Part shown: one piece after another, positions 9,246-19,183 of the stretch
How positions within the stretch are numbered: the first letter of the stretch is position 1
How the letters are laid out: every line of letters starts with the position of its first letter
DNA from: Vibrio rarus
Lineage (GTDB): Bacteria; Pseudomonadota; Gammaproteobacteria; Enterobacterales; Vibrionaceae
Length of the DNA stretch: 64,000 bases
Assembly: GCF_024347075.1 (NCBI RefSeq)
Contig: NZ_AP024900.1
Coordinates: 1,240,001 to 1,304,000 of the forward strand
Direction: 5' to 3'
Notes under the pieces: generated by a model
Database searches by the model: none
What the model was told of the DNA's origin: nothing
What the model saw: the letters and a program-made list of their open reading frames with translations, nothing else
Made by a program: the position numbers and the translations under genes

Positions 9246-10331
9246 TTAAGGTAGAAGGCGCATTACTTTACCACTGTCGGTGGTGATATAAAGGTAATCA
9301 TCAGGAGAGATCTGGATATCACGAATTCTTTCATTTAGGTCTTCAAACAAGCGTTGCTCTTCGACTAGCTGGCCATTGTTAAAACCCACGACATTAATAT
9401 GAGTAAGCTTTAATGCCCCAGCAAGTAGTTTCCCATTAAGGGCTGGGTAACGGTTACCTCTATAAAGAATAAGTGAAGATGGGGCGATGGAAGGAGTGTA
9501 AACTAACTGTGGCGCAGTGACGCCTTTTTTATATTCTGAGTCACCTACCTTTATTGGACCCCAATATTCCTTACCATGGGAGGTTTCAGCCCAACCATAG
9601 TTATGTCCTTTTACTATAAGGTTTATCTCATCACCACCACGTGGGCCGTGTTCAATTGCCCATAATTGTTGGCTATGATGATCAAAGGTAAGCCCTTGCG
9701 GGTTGCGGTGCCCATAACTCCAAATTTCTGCTAAGGCATTATTGTTTTTGATAAAAGGGTTATCTGTAGGCGTGGAACCATCTATATTTATTCGTAATAT
9801 GCTACCAGCATGGGTGGATAAATCTTGACCATTATCACGTATACCTCGATCCCCAATGGAAAAATACAGCATATTGTTATCATCAAAAACAATGCGACTA
9901 CCAAAATGGCGACTGGTGTCTGAATAGGATGAACTTGTGAATAGGGGACTAAAATTGCTGATTTTTCCTTGTGTATAGGTGGCCTTAGCCAATGTAGTGG
10001 TGGCACCTAAATGTGAACGTTGGCTGTAGGTAATAAACAACCGTGACTTATTTTGAGGATGAAAGGCGAGATCAAGCAATCCTCCTTGGCCTTTTGCGTA
10101 TACGTCTGTGGGTTTAAATAATGGCGTGAATTTACCAGAATGAACATCGAGTTCCACAATCGCGCCATTTCTCTGACTCACTAAAGCGGTATGATTATTA
10201 ACAAACTCAATAGACCAAGGCACCGATAAACCGGTTGCTACAGATTCTAACTGATAGGCAAAACCTGTCGAGCAAAACCCAAGCAGTGAACTGGCAAGAG
10301 TGCAAAGCGTTACCGGTGTTTTAAACGTCAT
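9246..10331 (-). CDS. PQQ-dependent soluble sugar (aldose) dehydrogenase
   Basis: 361 aa with an N-terminal signal peptide (hydrophobic stretch ending near SSLLGFCSTGFA), so it is periplasmic. The body matches the six-bladed glucose/sorbosone dehydrogenase family, as in E. coli YliI: GQGGLLDLAFHPQ, GSRIVFDDNNMLYFSIGDRG, IWSYGHRNPQGL and IEHGPRGGDEINLI. These carry the family's PQQ and calcium positions. It would oxidise aldoses with PQQ as cofactor. The start at 10331 has AAGG upstream and places the signal peptide at the N-terminus; a longer frame to 10487 puts 52 non-signal residues before it. A Fur-like box lies about 65 bases upstream. It is divergent from pheS. Confidence 0.88.
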   Translation of the reverse strand: MTFKTPVTLCTLASSLLGFCSTGFAYQLESVATGLSVPWSIEFVNNHTALVSQRNGAIVELDVHSGKFTPLFKPTDVYAKGQGGLLDLAFHPQNKSRLFITYSQRSHLGATTTLAKATYTQGKISNFSPLFTSSSYSDTSRHFGSRIVFDDNNMLYFSIGDRGIRDNGQDLSTHAGSILRINIDGSTPTDNPFIKNNNALAEIWSYGHRNPQGLTFDHHSQQLWAIEHGPRGGDEINLIVKGHNYGWAETSHGKEYWGPIKVGDSEYKKGVTAPQLVYTPSIAPSSLILYRGNRYPALNGKLLAGALKLTHINVVGFNNGQLVEEQRLFEDLNERIRDIQISPDDYLYITTDSGKVMRLLP

Positions 10332-10394
10332 TATCGTGTGCCCTTGGTTCAACCTAAGTAGGGTAGTTATTATATGAAACTTGGTTTTTGAAGT

Positions 10395-10413
10395 GATAAT
10401 GGTTATCAATAAG
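10395..10413. promoter_or_regulatory. Candidate Fur box
   Basis: GATAATGGTTATCAATAAG agrees with the 19-base Fur consensus at 14 positions by my count. It sits 64-82 bases before the PQQ-dehydrogenase start, inside the 356-base divergent gap before pheS. No pheM-like Phe-rich leader peptide was recognised in that gap. Confidence 0.35.
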
Positions 10414-10672
10414 TGTGATGTATCACTGAAGAAGTTTGCAGTGAGTTCACTGTTAGGTATTGAAAGTGACGGGCTAAAGGCGAACATTTACATAGAGATG
10501 AAGGGGTTCATTTGCTAAAAAATAACAGGATATGTCCATTGTTGCCTTGTATCTTAGCTTAGAATTAAGAAATCTTGAATTTACCTCTATTTAGGTTTGG
10601 CTTTGTGCTTGCCTTTTATTACTATGTGTAACTATTCAAAATACCCTAAATCCCGAAGGATACTGCCACTAG

Positions 10673-11671
<999 letters not shown>

Positions 11672-11688
11672 TCCAGGGACACAAATAG

Positions 11689-14076
11689 ATGAAATTCAGT
11701 GAATCATGGCTTCGTCAGTGGGTTAACCCTGCGGTTACTACTGACGAACTAACACACCAAATCACAATGGCAGGTCTAGAGGTAGATGATGTTCTTCCTG
11801 TAGCGGGCGAATTTACCGGCGTTAAAGTAGGTAAAGTTGTTGAGTGTGGTCAGCACCCAGATGCTGACAAATTGCGCGTAACTAAAATAGATGTTGGCGC
11901 AGAAGAACTTCTTGATATCGTATGTGGCGCGCCTAACTGTCGCGAAGGACTTATTGTTGCCGTGGCAACTGTGGGTGCGGTTTTACCTGGCGATTTTAAA
12001 ATTAAGAAAGCTAAATTGCGCGGTCAACCATCGCACGGCATGCTGTGTTCATTCACAGAGCTAGGGATTGATGTTGAATCTGACGGCATTATGGAATTAC
12101 CAGAAACAGCGGTCGTTGGCTCTGATTTCCGTGAATTTTTAGGCCTAAACGATGTTACCGTTGATGTTGACTTAACCGCGAACCGCGCCGATTGCTTTAG
12201 CATCCGTGGTTTAGCTCGTGAAGTTGGCGTTCTTAACCGTGAAGCGGTAACAGAGCCTGAGTTTACCGCCGTGGTTGAAAGCATCACAGATACAGTGACG
12301 ATTGACGTAAAAGCGCCACAAGCTTGTCCTCGTTACCTTGGTCGCGTGGTTAAGAATGTTAACATGAAAGCAAGCACTCCAATTTGGATGCAAGAAAACT
12401 TGCGTCGTTGTGGTGTGCGTTCCATCGACCCTGTTGTTGACATCACTAACTACGTGATGCTTGAACAAGGTCAACCAATGCATGCATTTGATCTAAGTAA
12501 GATCGAAGGTGGTATCGTTGTTCGTATGGCTGAACAAGATGAGAAACTGACTCTTCTTGATGGTAACGAAGCAAAACTAACACCAGACACATTGGTGATT
12601 GCTGATCACAACCAAGCGCTTGCTATTGCGGGTATATTTGGTGGTGAAAGCTCTGGCGTAACCACTGAAACCACTGACGTATTGCTAGAAAGTGCCTTTT
12701 TTGCACCTGATGCTATCCGTGGTCGTGCACGCGCTTACGGTCTACACACGGATTCATCAATGCGCTTTGAGCGTGGTGTTGATTTTGAACTGCAACATAA
12801 AGCAATGGAGCGTGCAACGCAGCTTGTGATTGAAATTTGTGGCGGTGAAGTGGCACCTATTGCTGGTGTTGAATCTGAGCAAGAGCTACCTAAAGCTAAT
12901 ACAGTGTCTCTACGTCGCTCTAAGCTTGATAGTCTTCTAGGCCATTCTATCTCTGATGCTGATGTTGTTGAGATCTTAGAACGTCTTGGTTGCACCGTTG
13001 AAACAACGGACTTAGGTTGGAGCGCGGTTGCGCCAACATGGCGTTTTGATATTGCTATCGAAGAAGACCTAATTGAAGAAGTAGGTCGCATCTTTGGTTA
13101 CAACAATATTCCAAATCAAGCGCCTTTAGCTGCTTTAACCATGAACGACCACAAAGAGGCGAATCAGCCACTTAAGCGTGTTCGTGATCTGCTGGTTGAC
13201 CGCGGTTATCACGAAGCGGTCACGTACAGCTTTGTTGAGCCTGAGCAACAAAAATTAATCGAACCAAACATCGAACCATTGGTATTGCCATTCCCAATTT
13301 CTGCGGATATGTCAGCAATGCGTTTGCAATTGATTCAAGGTTTGCTAAACACAGTTGTTCACAACCAAAAACGTCAGCAACCTCGCGTTCGTTTATTTGA
13401 AACGGGATTACGCTTTATTCCTGATACCAATGCTGAAAATGGTATGCGTCAAGAGCCAATGCTCGCCGGTATCATTGCGGGTACTCGTAGTGAAGATCAT
13501 TGGGATATTGAAACCAATACAGTTGATTTCTTTGACCTTAAAGGTGACTTAGAGGCGGTTCTTGAGCTTACTTGTAATGACAAAGCTTATAGTTTTGCTG
13601 CAACTAAGCACCCAGCGCTTCACCCAGGACAAGCTGCTGCCATTATCTTTGATGGTAAAGAAATTGGTGTCATTGGTACCGTTCACCCAGAGTTAGAGCG
13701 CAAGTTTGGTCTTAATGGCCGTACTATTGTTTTTGAACTTGAGTGGGCTGCTATTGCAACTCGCGTTCTTCCTGAAGCGGTAGTAGTATCTAAGTTCCCA
13801 GCAAACCGTCGCGATATCGCGCTAGTTGTTGATGAAGCGGTTGCTTCTGGAGACGTAGTAGCTGCATGTCTTGCGAACGGTGGCGAGTTAATGAGAGACG
13901 CTAAACTGTTTGATGTTTACCAAGGACAAGGCGTTGAGGAAGGCAAGAAGAGCCTTGCCATCGCACTGACTTTACAATCGGTTGAACGTACGCTTGAAGA
14001 AGCGGACATTGCTGGCGCTGTTGAAGCGACAGTCAGTGCAGTTTCAGAGAAGTTTGGCGCAGTATTGCGTGACTAG
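11689..14076 (+). CDS. pheT: Phenylalanyl-tRNA synthetase beta subunit
   Basis: 795 aa, as in E. coli. In order: an EMAP-II-like tRNA-binding domain ([15 protein letters not shown], near residue 57), B3/B4 editing domain, B5 domain, catalytic-like core and the C-terminal ferredoxin-fold anticodon-binding domain ([14 protein letters not shown]). It is needed for tRNA-Phe binding and editing of misacylated tyrosine. It ends at a strong terminator rather than running on into ihfA, which is displaced 6.9 kb downstream. Confidence 0.97.
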   Translation: MKFSESWLRQWVNPAVTTDELTHQITMAGLEVDDVLPVAGEFTGVKVGKVVECGQHPDADKLRVTKIDVGAEELLDIVCGAPNCREGLIVAVATVGAVLPGDFKIKKAKLRGQPSHGMLCSFTELGIDVESDGIMELPETAVVGSDFREFLGLNDVTVDVDLTANRADCFSIRGLAREVGVLNREAVTEPEFTAVVESITDTVTIDVKAPQACPRYLGRVVKNVNMKASTPIWMQENLRRCGVRSIDPVVDITNYVMLEQGQPMHAFDLSKIEGGIVVRMAEQDEKLTLLDGNEAKLTPDTLVIADHNQALAIAGIFGGESSGVTTETTDVLLESAFFAPDAIRGRARAYGLHTDSSMRFERGVDFELQHKAMERATQLVIEICGGEVAPIAGVESEQELPKANTVSLRRSKLDSLLGHSISDADVVEILERLGCTVETTDLGWSAVAPTWRFDIAIEEDLIEEVGRIFGYNNIPNQAPLAALTMNDHKEANQPLKRVRDLLVDRGYHEAVTYSFVEPEQQKLIEPNIEPLVLPFPISADMSAMRLQLIQGLLNTVVHNQKRQQPRVRLFETGLRFIPDTNAENGMRQEPMLAGIIAGTRSEDHWDIETNTVDFFDLKGDLEAVLELTCNDKAYSFAATKHPALHPGQAAAIIFDGKEIGVIGTVHPELERKFGLNGRTIVFELEWAAIATRVLPEAVVVSKFPANRRDIALVVDEAVASGDVVAACLANGGELMRDAKLFDVYQGQGVEEGKKSLAIALTLQSVERTLEEADIAGAVEATVSAVSEKFGAVLRD

Positions 14077-14117
14077 TTTATCACTAGTCATGAGTGTGCA
14101 TAACACTAGATGAAATA

Positions 14118-14142
14118 GGGAGCCTAATGGCTCCCTTTTTTT
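14118..14142 (+). terminator. Terminator after pheT
   Basis: GGGAGCC and GGCTCCC pair around TAAT, followed by seven T residues. Confidence 0.9.
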
Positions 14143-14203
14143 ATCTATCTTCTGCAAAATACGCTAGAATGCACCCATTATTTAAGTCTGAGCCAAATTA
14201 TCT

Positions 14204-15499
14204 ATGACCAATGCCACAACCCTTAACAGCTTTGCTGATCTTGCGTTAATTAAACCTCTTTTAGCACGCTTAGAAGAGCTGGAGTATCAACAACCTACAC
14301 CTATTCAAGCGCAAATCATTCCTAGCGTACTTGCGGGTCGTGACGTCATTGCTGGCGCTAATACTGGATCAGGTAAAACCGCCGCATTTGCATTGCCTAT
14401 GCTACAAGAGTTGTTCACTAAGCATGATTTGGTGAAATCTAGCGCCAGCAAGGGCAATTATGTTTCTGGTTTGATATTGGTGCCAACACGAGAGTTGGCA
14501 AAACAGGTTGCCGATAACGTTAAGTCCTATGCGGTTCACTTTAACGGTGAGATCAAAACTGTCGCTGTGTTTGGTGGTGTATCGACCAATGCACAAATGC
14601 AAACACTGCGTGGTGGCACAGATATATTAGTGGCAACACCAGGTCGTCTACTTGATCTTATTTCTAGTAATGCAATTAAGTTGGATAGAGTGAAAACTTT
14701 AGTACTGGATGAAGCAGACCGTATGTTGAGCCTAGGTTTTACTGAAGAACTATCTGATCTTTTAGGGAAACTGCCTAAGCAAAAACAAACACTTTTGTTC
14801 TCAGCAACCTTTCCAGAACAAGTTCAGGTGCTGACTCAAGAACTGCTAAATGATCCGGTTGAAGTTCAACTGCAAAGCGATGATGAGAGCACTGTGGTCC
14901 AGCGCGTATTCAATGTTAACAAAGGTGAGAAGACTGCGGTATTAGCGCACTTGATCAAAAAGCATCAATGGCGACAAGCGTTAGTGTTTGTGAATGCTAA
15001 AAATAGCTGTGAACATTTAGCGGATAAACTGTATAAGCGTGGCATTGAAGCCGACGTATTCCATGGTGACAAAGGTCAGGGCTATCGTACTCGCATCCTT
15101 GATGCATTTAAGTCTGGTGAGATTGAAGTGCTTATCGCAACGGACATCGCCGCCCGTGGTCTAGATATTGAAAAACTGCCAGTAGTCATCAACTTCGACC
15201 TCCCAAGAAGCCCATCTGATTATATGCACCGCATTGGACGAAGTGGTCGTGCCGGTGAGGTTGGCTTAGCTTTATCATTGATAGATTACGAAGATCTGCA
15301 CCATTTCAAAGTTATCGAAAAGAAAAACAAAATTCGCCTTGAACGTGAACAAGTGGCGGGTTTTGAGGTAGACGAAACCGTAACTCAAGAAATGATTGAA
15401 GCTAATAAACCAAAAGCGGCACCGGCAGGTACTGGCAAGAAAAAGCGTAAGAAAAAAGTGCAAGACGGCTCTAAGGACATTTGGTTAAGACATTCTTAA
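14204..15499 (+). CDS. DEAD-box ATP-dependent RNA helicase, RhlE-like
   Basis: 431 aa with the full helicase motif set: Q motif (QQPTPIQAQ), motif I GANTGSGKT, Ia PTRELAKQ, Ib TPGRLLDL, II VLDEADRML, III SAT, the domain 2 segment TDIAARGLDIE and VI HRIGRSGRAG. A short C-terminal tail is lysine-rich (KKKRKKK). It unwinds structured RNA in the cytoplasm. Overall it resembles RhlE-type cold-adapted helicases of Vibrio; the exact orthologue is uncertain, so no symbol is given. It has its own terminator. The ribosome binding site is weak. Confidence 0.92.
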   Translation: MTNATTLNSFADLALIKPLLARLEELEYQQPTPIQAQIIPSVLAGRDVIAGANTGSGKTAAFALPMLQELFTKHDLVKSSASKGNYVSGLILVPTRELAKQVADNVKSYAVHFNGEIKTVAVFGGVSTNAQMQTLRGGTDILVATPGRLLDLISSNAIKLDRVKTLVLDEADRMLSLGFTEELSDLLGKLPKQKQTLLFSATFPEQVQVLTQELLNDPVEVQLQSDDESTVVQRVFNVNKGEKTAVLAHLIKKHQWRQALVFVNAKNSCEHLADKLYKRGIEADVFHGDKGQGYRTRILDAFKSGEIEVLIATDIAARGLDIEKLPVVINFDLPRSPSDYMHRIGRSGRAGEVGLALSLIDYEDLHHFKVIEKKNKIRLEREQVAGFEVDETVTQEMIEANKPKAAPAGTGKKKRKKKVQDGSKDIWLRHS

Positions 15500-15511
15500 T
15501 TAAAACTTATG

Positions 15512-15555
15512 AGTGTCAGACCGTTCTTTTTAAGTGAACTGGCTGGCACTTTTTT
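15512..15555 (+). terminator. Terminator between helicase and ywbE genes
   Basis: A long imperfect stem, AGTGTCAGACCGTTC against GAACTGGCTGGCACT, is followed by TTTTTT. Confidence 0.75.
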
Positions 15556-15587
15556 ATGATTCATACTGTAGAGATAAGGAAGCGAAC

Positions 15588-15779
15588 ATGAGCGGCACTC
15601 AAAGATCCAACATACGCAAAGGGCTTGAAGTGAACATTGTCCTTAAAAAAGATCAACGCACAGGAACACTTACGTCAGGCGTAGTTAAAGATATTCTGAC
15701 TAAGTCACCTAATCATCCGCACGGCATTAAAGTCCGCCTAGAAAGTGGCGATGTGGGGCGAGTAAAAGAGATAGTATAA
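15588..15779 (+). CDS. YwbE family protein
   Basis: 63 aa recognised as the YwbE (DUF2196) family: MSGTQRSNIRKGLEVNIVLK at the start, then TGTLTSGVVKDILT and HPHGIKVRLESGDVGRVKEI. It is a small beta-rich, KOW/SH3-like conserved protein of unknown function. AAGGAAG precedes the ATG at 15588; an in-frame upstream start at 15534 lies inside the preceding terminator and is rejected. It often sits near RNA-handling genes, which would fit the helicase upstream, but that is inference. Confidence 0.85.
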   Translation: MSGTQRSNIRKGLEVNIVLKKDQRTGTLTSGVVKDILTKSPNHPHGIKVRLESGDVGRVKEIV

Positions 15780-15859
15780 GCTCACGTTTGAGCCTATCTC
15801 TGGGGGGAATGGTGAAACTACTCGGTCTTAGCCGTGCTTGAGCGGTTTAAATATCAGCC

Positions 15860-15955
15860 TTATGAATAGCTAGATGGTCGACTCGAACTCATTAATTTGT
15901 CTAACTGCTTCTGTTCCTTCTTTGGGTTGGTCATAGAAGCATTTAAGAGACATTT
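15860..15955 (-). pseudogene. 3' remnant of a YkgJ-type gene
   Basis: Read on the minus strand, about 30 codons ending TNPKKEQKQLDKLMSSSR then PSSYS and stop match the C-terminus of the intact cysteine-cluster protein at 18535-18936 (NPNKAQKQLDLIMQDSR then PSSYS). I count 16 identities in the last 23 positions, and nearly identical DNA over the last 20 bases. Upstream the homology stops at a GGGTGGC-type repeat copy (15953-15970). This is a second copy whose 5' part has been lost or replaced at the repeat. Confidence 0.7.
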
Positions 15956-15970
15956 AAGTAGCCACCCACC
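15953..15970. repeat. GCCACCCA repeat copy at the pseudogene break
   Basis: TTTAAGTAGCCACCCACC is read in the other sense as GGTGGGTGGCTACTTAAA. It is the same core as the two copies flanking the transposase cassette and lies exactly where homology to the YkgJ-type gene ends. Confidence 0.65.
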
Positions 15971-16029
15971 TTTTAATTTCACCAAGTATGATATTCACAA
16001 CTTATTTAGGCTAAATTTCGTAAATTTTC

Positions 16030-17284
16030 TGGCCACCCATTGTAAATAGCAGTTTTGAATTGAGAATGGCTTTTAATTTCTGACATAGATGTGGAAACGA
16101 ATAGGGGAGAACGAAATGACAGTGAAAATAGTACCGTATGATGAGGGAATCAGCGTGTTCTAGACAGCAAGACCTACTCTAAATTTATTCGAGTGGATTA
16201 AGGTGGTTTAGATATTGTTATGTGCGACACTCAAGCTTTAAGATACTGGCAACAAAAAGAAAAATGTCGTCGTCGCTTTTCTAGATGCTCACAATAACAG
16301 GTTAGCTCATACAGTGTGCCTACAGGACCATGAAATAGCTTACCAAACTCAGTGGTCAGTTTGAGCCAGTTTGCATGAGGTATATCTATCCTCTCAAGTA
16401 TATTCTCACAATGTTCACTTAAAGCTCCTTGTTTGTCATTGCGAATGATTCGTCCGGTTTCATCAAGTAGTTCGAGATAATCTGATAATGAAAAATTGAT
16501 ACCTTTAACTTGTTTTTGATGCTCATTACCAATAAAAGAAAGGAGAGATTTAGGTTGTTCACCTTTCAGTGCCTCTTGGATACGTAGTTGAATGCTAGTG
16601 TGGTTTGAATGTTCGATTGTATCCGACATTTTCGCTCTTATGGGGTTTAAATCGACGTAAGCCATACAGGTAAGTAAGGCTGCATTATCAAGCAAAGCTT
16701 GAGATTTAAAGCGACCTTCCCAGAAGCGTCCTGAGCAGTTATCCTCTTTATTGGCTTGCCTTGCAATTGGCTCATTGAGACACCTCATGAACCAACTTAT
16801 GTCGCAAAGTCGACTTCTGTAAGTAGCGATAAAATGCTTTAATTGTGCTGTTTCATAGGTTTCAATGACATTACCGTTTGCGAAACGATGAGTTAAGTCA
16901 TTTCCTTTAAATAGTTGATGCCAGTGCTCAATGACCTCTCTGTCTGACCAATCGTTTACAGTGTCGATATCAACTTTTAGCACGACATGCAAGTGATTAG
17001 ACATCACCGCGAACGCTGCAATATCAATAGCAAACACTGTTGCGAGCTTCATTAGTAATGCTTCTACCCAGGCTCGCCGATGGTCATAGTTCTTGCCTGA
17101 AAGAGGATCATTTCCACAAAGGTAAGCTCGCCGAACAACACGACTACAGCAGTGGTAGTAAGGTGTGTCTTCGATACTAATCTGAGTTCTACGAGGGCGT
17201 GGCATAGTCTTCTCCAGATCGGGCAACTGTTATAAGTATAATCTAGGAAGGGAGAAAATGTGATTTATGATGGGTGGCTATATT
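16030..17284 (-). mobile_element. REP-associated transposase cassette with inverted flanking repeats
   Basis: The left repeat (16030-16047), read inward to outward, and the right repeat (17267-17284) share the pattern ATTTAYRATGGGTGGCYA in opposite orientation and bracket one Y1/HUH transposase gene. Cassettes of this kind normally stay single and act on short palindromic repeats elsewhere in the genome. The 451 bases between ywbE and the transposase gene hold the pseudogene fragment, two repeat copies and a 15-codon ATG-stop reading at 16116-16163 with a strong ribosome binding site, possibly a GNAT gene stub. Confidence 0.65.
16231..17205 (-). CDS. REP-associated tyrosine transposase (Y1_Tnp/HUH)
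   Basis: 324 aa. The N-terminus MPRPRRTQISIEDTPYYHC and the metal-binding HxH in AVMSNHLHVVL (His71, His73) are typical of transposase_17/RAYT proteins. GRFWEGRFKSQ and AYVDLNPIRAKM are family hallmarks further on. RAYTs are single-strand DNA nickases related to IS200/IS605 TnpA that process REP-type palindromes. The start at 17205 has GGAG seven bases before it; a TTG at 17226 is rejected. The frame appears intact and full length, so the enzyme may be active. It is a clear foreign element between ywbE and a secreted hypothetical. Confidence 0.9.
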   Translation of the reverse strand: MPRPRRTQISIEDTPYYHCCSRVVRRAYLCGNDPLSGKNYDHRRAWVEALLMKLATVFAIDIAAFAVMSNHLHVVLKVDIDTVNDWSDREVIEHWHQLFKGNDLTHRFANGNVIETYETAQLKHFIATYRSRLCDISWFMRCLNEPIARQANKEDNCSGRFWEGRFKSQALLDNAALLTCMAYVDLNPIRAKMSDTIEHSNHTSIQLRIQEALKGEQPKSLLSFIGNEHQKQVKGINFSLSDYLELLDETGRIIRNDKQGALSEHCENILERIDIPHANWLKLTTEFGKLFHGPVGTLYELTCYCEHLEKRRRHFSFCCQYLKA

Positions 17285-17378
17285 GTTGACATTGTTGTGT
17301 AACATGCCTACCTAGCTTGAGTTGTCATGCTGAGGTTCAAGCTAGGAGCGCATATTGTTAATAGTATTAGTACTTTAA

Positions 17379-17792
17379 CTATTTATTCACCTGGTGGGAA
17401 TTATGGTCTAAATTAATCGCTTCTTGCTGGATAGATAAAATTCGAAGTGTAGCGTTAACATCTTTTTTTACATTTGATAGCCAGTTTTTTCGGCATATGG
17501 TTCTTTTCGAATACTTAAAACCATTATGACTAATTACTGCATTTTGTTCATCGAATTTAATTCGTACGCTACATTTATCTAAAGTCATTTGAAATGAATT
17601 TAATGTTTGATTTGTCACTTCCCATTGCCTTAGTGAAACCAACTCAAGAAGCTTTAACTTTGTATTGAGAAGGTTTGCCTTGACTGTAGGTAAGGGGACT
17701 TTGGCATATTCATACCAAGAAGGCGTTTGGTTAGTTTGCGCTTGGGCACTACATGCAATAAGGCACATAGCAAGTAATACAAGTTTTCTCAT
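17379..17792 (-). CDS. Hypothetical periplasmic protein
   Basis: 137 aa, not recognised. The first 19 residues (MRKLVLLAMCLIACSAQAQ) form a clean signal peptide ending in AQA, so the mature protein should be periplasmic. The rest is mostly helical with two further cysteines (LDKCSVRI, RTICRKNW) that could form a disulfide. The ribosome binding site is weak. It is alone between the transposase cassette and an AT-rich gap of 325 bases; its neighbours give no clue to function. Confidence 0.6.
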   Translation of the reverse strand: MRKLVLLAMCLIACSAQAQTNQTPSWYEYAKVPLPTVKANLLNTKLKLLELVSLRQWEVTNQTLNSFQMTLDKCSVRIKFDEQNAVISHNGFKYSKRTICRKNWLSNVKKDVNATLRILSIQQEAINLDHNSHQVNK

Positions 17793-18046
17793 TAAGTAAT
17801 ATCCACAATGTAAGTTTATTTAATCTGCTAGATAATAACAGTAAACTTCCTGACAATATAATTAATCAGAATATTAGAAATCGGCATATATACTACATTC
17901 ATAATAGTAAATACCATGGAATATGTTAACAATAGGATATTGCAATGAAAATAAGTCGTATTTATAAGGACTCAGTTTCATAGTTAAATACTCAAAACCA
18001 TGAAATTACAATAATAAAGTAAACATGGCGTCGTTTGTGGTTTACC

Positions 18047-18103
18047 TTGGGTGTCCATATAAATATTATGGGTGTCTATATAAATATGGGTGTCTATATA
18101 AAT
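18047..18103. repeat. Three tandem 18-base GGGTGTC units
   Basis: The units are TTGGGTGTCCATATAAAT (18047-18064), then, after ATT, two exact adjacent copies of ATGGGTGTCTATATAAAT (18068-18085 and 18086-18103). All are in the same sense and end 14 bases before the next start codon. They belong to the dispersed family. The rest of the gap 17793-18046 is AT-rich with nothing else recognised. Confidence 0.8.
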
Positions 18104-18117
18104 AATGAGGGGTAGGT

Positions 18118-18495
18118 ATGATTGATTTTAAAAATTCTTCAGTATTCAAACTGAAGCCTATTAAAGCTTCAGATATTCGAGAGGATTTTCATAAGTTTAT
18201 AATTGAAGGTGAGTCCATTATTGCCGCTTTTAAGTCAGTACGTGATCAGGTGATTTTTACTAACAAGCGGGTGATTGCGGCAAATGTGCAGGGGATCACT
18301 GGCTCAAAGGTGGATTATACATCGTTGCCTTTTAGTAAAGTGAACGCTTTTTCAGTGGAATCATCTGGCACTTTCGATTTAGATTGTGAAATCGAGTTGT
18401 ACTTAAGTGAAGTGGGTTGTGTACGATTTGAAATTCGTGGCTCATTTGATGTTGTGCAATTTAACCGCGTAATTAGCGAATATGTTCTAGCTTAA
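18118..18495 (+). CDS. PH domain protein (bPH, YvbH-like)
   Basis: 125 aa. The pattern EGESIIAAFKSVRDQVIFTNKRVI followed by VDYTSLPFSKVNAFSVESSG is that of small bacterial pleckstrin-homology proteins (PF08000 type). These have one beta-barrel domain with no signal or membrane segment, and their role is largely unknown. GAGGGG precedes the ATG. The promoter region is occupied by three tandem repeat units, which may have altered its expression. Confidence 0.8.
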   Translation: MIDFKNSSVFKLKPIKASDIREDFHKFIIEGESIIAAFKSVRDQVIFTNKRVIAANVQGITGSKVDYTSLPFSKVNAFSVESSGTFDLDCEIELYLSEVGCVRFEIRGSFDVVQFNRVISEYVLA

Positions 18496-18534
18496 ATGAG
18501 ACAGAGCAAGTAGCTAGACCTTTTCACTGTTCTA

Positions 18535-18936
18535 TCATGAATAGCTAGAAGGTCGGCTATCTTGCATAATTAGGTCCAGTTGCTTTTGAGCTTTGTTCGG
18601 GTTATTTAAATCGACTGCCTCAATCATTTCACACTCATCTCTTACCATTTCGCTGATCAAGCTAGGATAGTGACGACAATCTTCTGGTCTGTCTAAGTAT
18701 ATGCTACAGGTGTACTTCATAGGCGCTTGTGGGTTTTTGTTGGGCACAATATCAAGAAAAGGGCACTGGCTTAGCCTTTCTCCTGTTTTAGGGTCAAACC
18801 ATATTTCGTTGCCGCTTACATACTCAAAGATATCGGGGTTAAACAGTTCCCATAGATCTATCTCATCCTGTGATACAGCCAAATCACCATTACCATATTT
18901 GATACAGCACTTGCCACATTGATTGCATTGTTTCAT
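18535..18936 (-). CDS. YkgJ family cysteine-cluster protein
   Basis: 133 aa. The N-terminal CNQCGKCC (residues 4-11), with later cysteines in SQCPFLD, CSIYLDRPEDC and DECEM, is the YkgJ/Fe-S-oxidoreductase-like zinc- or iron-cluster pattern. The function is unknown; metal binding is inferred from the cysteines. The start at 18936 puts the cluster at the very N-terminus as in relatives. A truncated second copy of its C-terminus lies at 15860-15955. It is convergent with the PH domain gene. Confidence 0.85.
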   Translation of the reverse strand: MKQCNQCGKCCIKYGNGDLAVSQDEIDLWELFNPDIFEYVSGNEIWFDPKTGERLSQCPFLDIVPNKNPQAPMKYTCSIYLDRPEDCRHYPSLISEMVRDECEMIEAVDLNNPNKAQKQLDLIMQDSRPSSYS

Positions 18937-19183
18937 AAGTTACACATTGATGGTTGAGAAGAGTTTAATACTACCATCGCTGGACACTATATAGCGAAGT
19001 ATCTTATGAGTCGCTAACATTTTTGCTTGTAGCACTGTTCAAAATACGGCGTGTCCTGAGGCTTTCTTGTGCAAGATGCCTGCACACATATTGACTGTAA
19101 TAGGCATAAAATGAGTGTAGTGTATCTATTGTTTACTAGTATCGGTTTACTGGCGCCGTTAAGACATAAAATAAGAGGCAATA

